The translations under genes were made by a program, and so were the position numbers. The notes below the pieces were generated by a model, which was not told the DNA's origin, ran no database searches, and saw nothing but the letters and a program-made list of their open reading frames with translations. A stretch of DNA of 64,000 nt from Seriola aureovittata (Eukaryota > Chordata > Actinopteri > Carangiformes > Carangidae): positions 11,036,835 through 11,100,834 of the forward strand of contig NC_079386.1 of the NCBI RefSeq assembly GCF_021018895.1. The letters are read 5' to 3'. This document shows positions 37,201-48,183 of the stretch, piece by piece. Numbering within the stretch: the first letter of the stretch is position 1; each line of letters starts with the position of its first letter.

Positions 37201-40200
37201 TGCGATCAATAAGCTTCTTCACGCTGTATCATTCATAATAGATGGCCAATCTGTGGGCCGTGGTGGTACTGACCATGCCTCACATGCATGTGAATTTGAC
37301 TTGATTCTCGAAGCAGTTTGAGAAAAGACACAGCACTCTACACTCTATATTAATTTAGCCACTCGAGTCACGGGCTGGCCAGTGTCACATGCTGCAATCG
37401 GAGTCGATATTTTTCTTCATCAGTCAGCTTTCCCACTTTAAAGCTTGGATCTGAGGGCTGAGCGGGTCAAGGAGACGCACACACACACACGCACTGTTCC
37501 CTCAGAGGAAGAAGAACAAGTTTAAAGTAATGTTATTTTTAGGCCATAGCTGCTCCTGCCCCCGTCTGCGGAGGGCTGCTGATATTTCCCTCCACGTTGG
37601 TCTTGAAGTACTTAAAAACTATGTAGGACACAGCTGTAATCCCACAACACACATTAACATCACAAACAAGTATTGTAGGAAGTTCAGGTGCGTTTGCAAA
37701 GTTAGGCTGTATCTCTAAACTCTCCTGGAATGTATGATCATATCCCAAAAACACGCAGCTTGACTCTCGCATGCTTTATATCTTCAGATAATCTGTATCA
37801 GGTCCAGTATAGTCTGGTCTGTGTCTCTGACTCGTCATCTGACAGAGGAAAACACGCTGTGTTTTTATTTGAATCCCCAAGCTAACATTATCCTAGCATG
37901 CTGTTTGTGGAAAGCTTGCTACATGGAAAGATGTTAATCGTAATTTCCTGCCTTTGTTACCGGCTAACAGTTTTTTTTTTTTTTGTTTGGTGCTTTGAAA
38001 ACTCTCCAAGAACTTGTTGGCTTGCTGCTCTGCCGCTTGACTTTTTGTTAATGCTTAACCATGATAGTGATGCATTCTCGTGATATGTCAAACTAACCCT
38101 GCCTTTGACAAGCCTCAGCATGGAAATGTTAATGTAGCATGAGATAAATTGCCTTATTCTAGGTTGTTTTATGTTGTCTGATTCACTTTTTATTGAATGT
38201 GCACATATAAATAATTATATATTTTTTATTCTAGTTTATAACAATAATTGCTAGCATAAAATCAAACTAATGTCCATGAACTGATCTGGATTTAACATGA
38301 TAACAAACCAAATTTCTTCAATAATATTCCTCAATTGGTCTCTATTTTTTTGACGAAAAAAAAATCGACATTTAGTAGCTGTTCTGTAGCTTTTGATCAC
38401 ATCACATGAACTTCCTCAGCACATGGAGTTTGCTCAGTAGATGGTAAAATTGACTTGTTTTCAGAGCACCTTCAGGACCTCTTGACCATGTTGGTGTAAA
38501 AGCTGAAGTGATCAAAGGCCCCAGGACAGTTACTAAATAAACCTTGTGTGATTGTATCGTCAACTGTTGTTTCCAAGTCAAGAGTGAACTTTCAACCTCA
38601 GATTTTATGTTAAATGGACGAGTGTTTCCAAAAAATGTAAAATTGAACCTCTACAAATTCAACAACTAGGAGCATTGGGGAAAAGTCCATATACTGATGG
38701 AGACTATGTGATTTAAGAGCTACTAAATGGACCTTGTAGGGAGATTTTCTTTCTCCTCACAAAGTCCTTTTGAGGTTCAAAGTTCATTCTTAACCTTGAA
38801 AGCAGCAACTGAGAAAACAATTACACTTGGAGTGAGATTGTAGGTCCATTTAGTATCTGTTCTGGGGCTTTTGACCATACCCATGATCATCTTCAGCAGA
38901 TGGAGTTTCCCAGTACTCAGAAAAAAATAATTTTAATATATAGAAAACTCAATCTACTGATGATTGAACGTTACAGAAACAGTCACTATATGGGCCTTCA
39001 TTTTATATTTGCCTCTGCATTAGTTTCAAAAGTAACATGATATTCTTACATTTTTTCAAAATTTTATTAAACTATGAATATAATTAAGTATTATTGAATT
39101 TTTGCTCAGCCCATCAATCACTTTGAGGATTTGTAATCCTACTGTTTTTTTTTAACTTGTAGAATTAGAGAAAGAATAAAATGACTTTGGCTCTGTAGAT
39201 TTAAGTTTCATATTGTGAATTACATCAGTAGAGCGTCTCAGCTTTTACCTGCTGCCTTTGCACTGAGTCTCAGTCTTGTTCTCTCGCTCTCAGGTCGTAC
39301 AGTATCAGCCTCTGGGGCCACGGGGCCCTTTAGGGCCTTCCCCAAGTCTCTCAGCGTGGACTTTGGAGGTATGAGCCATCCTCAGCCACAGCCCCTGCCC
39401 CAGTCTCTGTCCCAGCAGCAGCAGCAGCAGCAGCCTGCCAGTGTTGGCCAGACAACACCCCCGGTGGGCGGCTCGAACCCCCAGGACAGGTACGCTGCCG
39501 TGTCGCAGCTGGACAGCGTCTTCTCTGAAACGACCACAGGTGGGAAAATGTCTGAATTTGTGACTTTTAATGTTCATGTTACCACTAGACTAAACTACCA
39601 AACTGTATGTTAAGTTTTTAAAAGTACCTCCACCTCACCCTCCTACAACAGTAACATGCTACATACGCATTTGATGAGCTGCATCAACAATTTAATAATG
39701 TATTAACTAGCATTAGATCAGTCACAAGGGCCATTGTTCTGCAGCTACTCTTACTTACAGTAAGTAGGATTTTGATTGCAGGGCTGTTACTTATAATATA
39801 ATATAATATAATATAATATAATATAATATAATATAATATAATCATTTTTACATTGTTTTATTGCTACTTTTACTTAACTGAAGGACCTGAGTATTGCTTC
39901 CACCACTGTGCAATAGATAGATACAGAGGCAGAGGGAGTGTTCGAGTGTGTGCATGTGATATAGATTGTCAAGGCCGGCTCAACTATGTTGCGTAACATC
40001 CTTACTCCAAATGCCAAGGCTTTTAGCAGTTGAATTATACTCATTGTATTTGCTCCAGATCATGCACAGCCTGACTTAAGGCGCCTTCTTGATTTGTTTT
40101 CAAAATCAGCTGTATTTGTCTAATGACCAAGATGCAAAGGATTCCTTTTGAGCAGCCCTCAAGCTTTTCTACAAGAAGCTTTGTTGTTTTCCACCTTCAT

Positions 40201-43200
40201 CACATCCTCCCTTGCCTGGCAGAGTAAGGAGGTTATTGATTTTCTGCCCCAGCTCACTTTGATTCATATCAAGCTGAACACAGAGACCATATTTTATTCC
40301 GCATATTTGTAATGCTTTTGTTCTTTGATGACTTACATGCTTAAGATCAACTGTTTGAACTCATTGCGAGATTTTTACCCACAATTCAAAATAGTAGCAG
40401 CTCTTGATTTCTTGAATTAGCGCTCATTAGAGCCCTGAGGTTATGATGTGGTCAGTGTGAAATGCTTGTTTGCAGCTCCACCTGCTGGTCCTCCGCAGTA
40501 CAGCGCCATCTTTGGCAGCAGGCTTTCATCCAGTTCGACTCCTGCCAGGTAGGAAAAAAAATAAAATAAATAAAATCGTGTAAAATCAGCTTTTGTTTAA
40601 CATGGCAGATCTTTAAATTTCCTGTGTGTGGAGCCCTTTAAAGGTCATACTCTGATTGATCTTCCATTTTTCTACTTTTCCCCAGTTCCCCTGGTGTCGA
40701 TACACACTCCAGCTCCCAAACCTTTGCGAGTAGGTACCGAGCACGAGCTGCATTGATCCTTCCTGCTAACCTGCACTGTATTTACACTCAGCTCCATCAT
40801 CTTTGGAGCCACCCAACACCCCTAATTAGGATGCATCTGTTTGACTCAGAGCAGCGTTGGTTTGAATAGGCAGGAATGTACCCTGTTAACCCCACACACT
40901 GTGAATTATCTCCCCCCTGTGTGTCTCAGATTTCCCCAACCCATTCAGTTCCAGCTCCAGCTCTGCTTCCCAGCAGCCTGTTGCCCTCTCCCCCAGTAAC
41001 CCCTTCAGCAATGCCTCAGGAGGTGAGACTCATGTCCATGGCCCTTCATTTATCTCTGTTTTCTTTAAGGCTTTTAATCATGTTATACATACTCGTGGAT
41101 GTGACAATTCATATAGACAGGTGAGATTTAAACTCCAATTAACAGAGAGAATGCAAGATTGCTTAACGAGATACATCTGTGAGAGAATCGTTCAGAAGCG
41201 CCACCCCCCAAAGAGGGAGGTGTGGCCATGACGACGGCATCACACGATGACAGACAGTTAGACTAAAAGAACAAATACCACTACTACAGAGATACGTGTT
41301 AATACTTATGCACCTTCGTATTTCCTCAATAGAGAAAAAGATGAGTTTGAGAATAATTAGACATGAACTGTGAATAAAATGCTCATAGGGTTTGAATATT
41401 TTAACCTGTGATCGTGTGTCATTATTTTGACAGTTTTCAGTTTTATTGACATAATCCAGATGCTGTATGTAGAACCTCTTTCCTTGTTATTCTTAAAATA
41501 CTGATCAATCTTTGCAAAAAATACTTTATCTGTCCCGCAAGGAGCAACTTTAGAGGCAAAAAAAATAGGTTTGTATAAAGATGGAAAGAGAGAAAAGATA
41601 GAAGATATAATGGCAGCTGATTGTCAGTGTCCTATCCATCCATTTGAATTATTCAACCATACTATGTGTTGATGTATTCAGTTTACATCCGACTGGTCAG
41701 ATAGCTCATTACTGCGTGATGCGGCCTGCGGGCTCTGCAGTATATACAAGACACGCTTCTCCGTCGGTTGCCTTTTCATGTGATACCAGCCGACGACTGT
41801 TGAATTAATTATGTGTTGCCTGATCTCACGATACGTGGGCGTCTCTCTTCTCCCCAGGTGACTCCAGCGCGTTTGTCACCTCGCCCACCTCTGTGTTCCC
41901 TCCGTCTGCCTCTTTCCCAGCGCCTGCCACCCAGAATGCATTTCCTCATGAGTCAGCCAGCAACCAGGAAGCCAATGGTAACTTTTGTTATATTATTACT
42001 GTATCTGTCATAGTCTGATATCTTATGTGGGTGTTGTTTTGTCACTTTTGATGATTTAATTTCAATAGCACAGCTTTTGTGCGTAAATACGTTCATGTAA
42101 AATTTAACTCTATGTGATAAATCTCAGAGAAGAATGTAGCACTGGTAGAAGTGGTGGTTAATTGTATCACACAAACAATTTCCCAGCAAATACGAGACAC
42201 TAAAAACATTGTCGCAGCACAGAACCGTTTGTCCAACATGAACACAACTTCTTACATTTAACAGCGCATCGCTAACGAAGAGCTTTGTCCTCTTTCCCAA
42301 GCTCTGCTAATTAAGTCTGCCACAAAGACACTCCACTCTGAGAACACAGCTGTAATCATCCAACCGCAAGAAGTTACCAGAGATTTTCATTAAAAAAATA
42401 TAAGCCTTAAATCATCATACGATCAGAAATAAACCCGTATCACATAACAAACAAAGCCTTTAATCTTCTAGGAGAACATTACAGTAAATCGAATGGTGTA
42501 CCTGAACACAACACAGAGGTCTGATAGAGATCTTTTAATCCTTTTACACATTAAGTTCCACACTGTAATTATTTTTTAATGAGAAAACATGTTCATAATT
42601 TAGATGTGCACTATTAATCAACAAACCATCTTTGCTGACATTGTGCATAAGGAACAGGTTGAGCTGAGGCTCACAAACATCGCTCTGTAACCTGCTCAGG
42701 AAGATGAGAAATAAAAATCACAGCACACATGGGTAAATGACAGGCTTACACCCTCTCATATACATTTAAGATAAAAACAAGAAACTGCACACACACTGCA
42801 GCACTGGCTGCCTGTGTGACACCTACTATATGTGAACCGCCTGCAGATCAAACACTGGGAAGCTGTGAAGCTGCAAATGTTTCATTATTTCAACAGTGAC
42901 CCACAGCAACAGTCCAAGAATACCAATTCACACATCCAGTACGGAGCTGCTGCTGCTGCTGCTTCACCTTCTTATCTGCGGTTTCTGGTTTCAGTGCTGT
43001 GTTCACACCACGTGTTATTTTCTCTCATGTTATGCGTGCATCATGTTGCAGGTTTTGCCTCCTTCCCTGCGTCAGACTCTCAGCCCAAAGTCCCTCGGCC
43101 GATGTCGGTGAACCCGTTTACTGTGAGTACGCGTTCACTGCCTGGCAAACAAGTGCACTTCAGGGGGATAAAAGAAAGTGTGTGTGTGTGTGTGTGTGTG

Positions 43201-43356
43201 TTGGGGGGCTAATTGGTATTTTTTGCAAGTTCTTCTTTTCCTGCAAACTACAGGAAGTATAGTAAAGGCCTGCCTGCTCATTCTCACCATGCCTCTCTTG
43301 TCTCTTAGGGGAATGTTTACCCCAGTCGAGGGACGTCGCGAAATCCTTTCATCTGA
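30667..43356 (+). CDS. agfg2: ArfGAP domain and FG repeat-containing protein 2, 14 coding exons
   Basis: A member of the AGFG (HRB/RIP) family: an N-terminal ArfGAP-type zinc finger and a long flexible tail with NPF motifs that bind EH-domain proteins such as EPS15 in endocytic traffic (family knowledge). Coding exons: 30667-30833, 31743-31836, 33270-33385, 34672-34816, 35227-35347, 35455-35559, 37122-37154, 39294-39539, 40476-40548, 40686-40729, 40930-41022, 41858-41977, 43052-43122, 43309-43356; total 1476 nt, 491 aa (human AGFG2 481). Zinc ligands are C29, C32, C49 and C52, followed by RGLNPPHRVKSISMTTF. The CARKVRELAQSG N-terminus and TDITVGSFVCTSCSG resemble AGFG2 more than AGFG1. RYAAVSQLDSVFS is the conserved family block. 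NPF occurs four times in the tail, the last as NPFI at the stop (NPFL in mammals). A seven-residue polyglutamine run is at 301-307. FG dipeptides are few. Exon 37122-37154 is only 33 nt. The gene is divergent from acap1 and tandem with the IRS gene. Confidence 0.92.
31217..31284. repeat. (CT)n polypyrimidine microsatellite
   Basis: A nearly pure CT run in agfg2 intron 1, with a shorter related run at about 31077-31110. Both lie 450-650 bases before exon 2 and could compete for pyrimidine-tract binding proteins. Confidence 0.95.
35560..39293. other. agfg2 introns 6 and 7 contents
   Basis: Two introns of 1.6 and 2.1 kb flank the 33-nt exon 37122-37154. They hold a dispersed fish repeat fragment near 36121-36200 (AGCTTAGCATAAAGTCTGGA and the following block), paired repeat copies at 38371-38914 and otherwise unremarkable AT-rich sequence. 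Confidence 0.55.
38371..38914. repeat. Paired copies of a dispersed repeat
   Basis: Segments 38371-38436 and 38847-38914 share TTTAGTA-CTGTTCTG, GCTTTTGA and CAGCA-ATGGAGTTT blocks in the same order. Between them, 38490-38540 and 38690-38745 carry reverse-complement pieces. The arrangement looks like nested or tandem insertion of one short palindromic element. Related pieces also occur at 30041-30165 and about 50500-50620. Confidence 0.6.
39792..39842. repeat. (ATAAT)n pentanucleotide microsatellite
   Basis: Ten uninterrupted copies of a 5-base AT-only unit in agfg2 intron 8. It should be easily melted and unstable in length. Confidence 0.95.
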
Positions 43357-43741
43357 CCCCCCCCACCCACCCACCCTCTCCACCCCCCCTCTCCTTACTT
43401 CACCCACCCATCCATCTCTGGGAACTGAGGGAGAAGTGAACTTGAGGAGTCGCTGCCATTTCAAAGCCTCTGGAGTATTTTCACCCTCTGAGGGAGGGTG
43501 TGACGTCCATGCAGACCCCCCCCCCCCCTTTTCTGTCCGTGTTTACGTGTTTGTGGAGGAAAAAAAAAAAGTGTGTGAATGTAATTATGAAATTTGTGTG
43601 TGTATGAGAGGGTTGGCTTGCTGTCTTTGTAACACAAGACAAACGTCAGAAGGTGTTTGTGTGCCAGTAGACGCCACCTCAGGGCTCTGTGGGAGTCACG
43701 AGTAAACGACGCCTCTATGATTTTTGCAGAAACACACACTT

Positions 43742-43822
<81 letters not shown>

Positions 43823-46800
43823 TACACACACACGTTGCTGCTGCTGCTACTTTGCTTTCATCTCCTGCTAAAAAGTGCAAAAAAAACCCCAGCCCGCCGG
43901 TGAACACCTCAGTGTTGTCTTCTGCTTTAAAAATGTTTGAGTCTCTCAGTCGTCCAAAGGAAAAGCCAGGTGAGACTCTGACCCTGCATCATGAGTTTCT
44001 ACAGATGGTTACAACCGCCTTAACAGCCTCCTGATGCATGTGAATTAGCGTCGAAAGATAAGACGGGCTTTCCTCTGTAATGGGTGTGTGGAACGTGTCT
44101 GCATTCGTCACTGTTTTTTGTCAGGTTTCCTTTGAAGGATAATCTATGTTTTCCACTCTCAGGCTGCATGCGCTTAGAGGGCTAAAAGGAGATGCTACTG
44201 AATGTAAAAGCAATTTCAGAATAACTTGCGTAAATGTGTATGATGACTTCATTGCTTCATGTACCGGACCAAAATGTTCTCTGGCTGTTTTTTCGTTTGA
44301 CATTGGAAATTTAATTTCCCCTATTTTGCCAAAAACAAAAAAAAAAACAAACAAAAAAAAGACAAGAAAAGAGATTCATGTAACAACGTCTTTGTAATGA
44401 CAAGTATTCATGTTCATAAAATCAGTTTGTTGCTTCTTAAGTCAGTTTGGCTGCGTGTTTCTTTTTGTTTGTTTTCTGGCTCATTTATATGTAAACGTGT
44501 TGAAATAATCGCATAAACAAAAATACAAGCATGAATATGAAACAGAATATTCTTGGTGTGACAGAAACTTGTTTTTAAAGGCTGTAATGTTCCCTTAAAA
44601 CAGCAGGGGGCGCACGGTGTCCACTTTTCTCTGACCTCATGCACAAGGTTACTTTTGGATGCATATTGCATAACAACATACATACTGCATAAGCATACAG
44701 TACAAAGATAGAAACCCTTAAGAGCTATCAGAGTGGCTATTATTAGACCCATTTGAATTATTTACTGTGGTTTTAAATTCAGAGTCAAAGAATGCGTGTT
44801 AGTAAGCTGCTTTATATGCATTTTTTTGAGCTTTATCACAGTTAGAGATCGAGGTTTCACTTCTCAGCCTGTCAGTCTAGACGGATAAAAACATTGTGCG
44901 CACAGACAGTCTGAGTGGCACCAATAACACACCTGTAAATTTCTCATTTATCCAATTACAGCAGCTTAATCTTCTGTTTGTCAGACACTTATATGAATCA
45001 ATAATCATAGGAGCAGCACCGTGTTTCAATAGGACTCAGTGAGTTCACTGTGACCTTTGATTTTTTAATATTTTTATACAACATCTCACAGTATTAATCA
45101 CTCATATCATGTAGTAAATGATTGTGTTGCATAATGTGCAGGGTGTTGCAAAAAAAAAAAGTATGTTTATATGAACGTATTAATACAGGACAGAAGGGGA
45201 TTTTTACAATAAATAGAACAGGATGGACTCATGGAAGTGCCAACACTGAAATCTTACTCCACACACACTGGAACTGTCGCTGCGTTCAAGTGCTGTGGGA
45301 AATCCGGATTGTTGGTTGAGTGAACCTCAGATAAACTCTCTAGGTGCAATAAAAATGCAACGAATATGAAAAATGACGTTATGACAGCACAAGAAACAGA
45401 ACACAGAAGGAAAAACAATCGTTTAAAATGAAATAAATGAAACAAAGAACTAAAGGAATGAAACTGAAAACACTACTTAATATACAATACACTTTGCTTA
45501 CACCACATTTTATGCATGAATTGTACAAATAATGTGTGTAAAAATAATCTTTCCAGTAGAAAAGTCTAAAAGCTTTATTACTGTAAACATGACTAGAGCA
45601 GAAACAAGAAGACAGAGTTTTATTTGGCACCAAAGCTGCTACAGGGAGTAATTAAATGATAACATTTATTATTGGGTGCAACTGTTTGATATTCAGATTT
45701 ATGATGTTAGCTTGATGTTAGCTTTAAAATCCACTGTATATAGAGGCTATATTAAACAAAGGTTTATTGTGTGTTATTACTCACAATGACTAAGAAGAAA
45801 CAGAGACAGTTCAGTTGTTTAGGGAAGAGTTCCTGAAATTAAAACACCACTTAAAAAACATGAAAATAAGAGTGGACTGTCTTTGTCTGCTGGTTTGAAT
45901 AAAGAGTTATTCTCAATAATCTATGCAATTAAAATGGCATATGTGATATTAATATAATACAGTACATTGCTAGAGTTGTAGTAATGTACAGATTATTACC
46001 ACGGACTGTCGCTGTATATATTTGTGAGTAAAGCTTCTGGTTTTTAGTTTTAGTTCGGTTTCTGGTTAAGATTCTAGTGATTTAAGTTTCTATGATCCTA
46101 TTTTCTTGTTTTGTTTTATTTTGTTTTTTAATGACTGCCGCAATGTTCCGCCCGTATCAATACATTTCTCTATCACTACAAGCAAGCGGAGGAATGCACA
46201 AAAAAATGTTGACTCGCAGGCTGGGAGCTCTGCTGTCCGAGCTCTGGCTGTGTCAGTGAACGCGCCGTGTTCCAGAGTACTAGTACAGCGGTGAGTGACA
46301 GTCCTGCTCCACGGTAGCTGCTCCGCTGCTCTCCACACCACGGCAACAAGACCAGAGCCGAGCAGGGCAGGGGTGGGGGGACAGACAGCCTGAGAGACAG
46401 CGGCAGTGTGCGGCAGGACGGGCTCTGCACTCTGTGATGTGCAGTAAATGGGATTAAACCGCTCAGACAGCGCTTGGAAACACTGGCAGCAGCGGCGGCG
46501 GCAGTAGTAGTAGTAGTAGTGGAGAGTAGGGGGAGCTCCGCGCCGAGCTTCGCCGCATGTGCTCGTCCGTGTGCGCCTGGAAAACTTGCGCTGGGTCGGT
46601 CCGCAGGAGAGAAAGAAGAAAAACAACCGAAAGAAGAGGGACACCGACTATAGCTGCAGCCGCACATTAAACCCTGCTTCAGGTTTGACCTCCGGGGACT
46701 CGCAGTCGCAGCAACCCAAACCGACCTCTGCCTCCCCTCTCACATGCCTGCGTTGATGTGGGAGAGAGGGAGGGGAGCGGAGCCGGGGGATGTTTGAATT

Positions 46801-46895
46801 ACCTCGCTAAACTTGCAGAAATACTACAAGAGAAATAAAAAAGTTGCGTTTGTTTTTTGTTTTTTTTGTGGGAATTAAAGGACATAGTGGGTGTC
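43357..46895. other. agfg2 3' UTR and IRS 5' flank
   Basis: The first part must contain the agfg2 3' UTR, including a GT run at 43178-43200 just upstream of the last exon and a CA/(CATA)n run at 43747-43819. AATAAA motifs occur near 45348 and 45898 but may be too far downstream to belong to agfg2. The right part (about 46170-46895) is GC- and CpG-rich and is the probable promoter and long 5' UTR of the IRS gene. No extra coding gene is seen. Confidence 0.45.
46170..46895 (+). promoter_or_regulatory. CpG-rich promoter and long 5' UTR of the IRS gene
   Basis: CpG density and GC content rise sharply here and continue through the first coding exon to about 47240. The region includes several upstream ATGs and a (GTA)n stretch near 46503-46519. 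Long, structured, GC-rich 5' UTRs are usual for IRS genes. The transcription start is not resolvable. Confidence 0.5.
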
Positions 46896-48131
46896 ATGGA
46901 CAACCAAGCGGGCGAGCAGTTCAGCTGCGAGGACGTGCGGAAGAGCGGCTACCTCCGCAAGCAGAAGTCCATGCACCGGCGGTACTTCGTGCTCCGCGCC
47001 GCCTCGGAGCGCGGCCCGGCCCGCCTGGAGTACTACGAGAGCGAGAAGAAATTCCGCGGCAAGGCCCCCGTCCCGAAGAAAGCAGTGGCGCTGGAGACCT
47101 GCTTCAACATCAACAAGCGGGCCGACTCCAAGAACAAGCACATGATCGTGCTCTACACCCGGGCCGAGAGTTTCGCCATCGCCGCGGAGAACGAGGCGGA
47201 CCAGGACGAGTGGTACCAGGCCATGGTGGACCTGCAGTGCAAAAGTAAGCAAAAGTCCAAACAGACTCACACGAACACACACATGCACATGCTCGCTCTC
47301 ATGCATGCATACACACACTCAAAAGTGCATGCTGCTCTGCTTGAGAGGAGAAACGTGGCAGCGTCTGCAGAGCAGCAGAAACGCACGGGACATGCTTCAT
47401 TCCAGTGTTTTTGACAGTATGCAGGGATTACTGAAAAACCATCACAGCTTGCCAAGACAAGTTTACATAGTTTGTGTCTGTGGCGTGGTTGCACTTGGAA
47501 ATGATGAGGACTTCAGGCTGGGTAGTGTCCATTTTTTTTTTTTTTACACTTTTTAAAAACGGGTTGGGATTGTTTACAAACGTCCTCTGACAGGAGTGTG
47601 TGTAAACATGCGCCTTTAAGCTGCACAGCTCGTCCTCCCCAGCAGTCCTTATCATGCTGGTGTCAGGCTCGATATTTGCTCCCAGTTGCCCTCCAGACTC
47701 GTTGGGTTCTTGTGTGTGGGGGCCTCAAGCTGTTGTGTGCCTCTTCTTTCCCAAGTCAACTGCTCAAACACACCCTGCCCTCTTGTTTACTTTGCCTGCT
47801 CTGCTTTTCTGCTGACACTGCAATATTACATCAGGCGTTGATCCCAGAAGAGGCGGAAAACAAAAATGTCCCAAAACTAGTCAGGGGAGAATAGACGTCC
47901 ATCTGCACCTGACCGCTCAGTCAAGCTTCTCCTGCAGAGGATTTGTCAGATGTTGCCTTCACGTGCAAATGGCCTGAACTACCCCCCCCCCCCAAAAAAA
48001 AATCACCCTTGTAGATTTTTTTTTTTTTCTTAGATGGTGCCTATCAACCTCTGTGTAAACACAGCTGTCAGAGCAATAGTGGTGAGCACAGCAACGTCAA
48101 ATCACCTGCTCAGGCCTTCTACCCCCCATGA

Positions 48132-48183
<52 letters not shown>

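Noticed and set aside
43461..43907. A 148-codon minus-strand frame downstream of agfg2
   Set aside because: Built from a CA/(CATA)n run and the agfg2 3' UTR; no homology or splice support.
46090..46667. Overlapping 163- and 184-codon minus-strand frames upstream of the IRS start
   Set aside because: They arise from GC-rich, CpG-rich 5' UTR/promoter sequence where stops are rare. No homology is seen.
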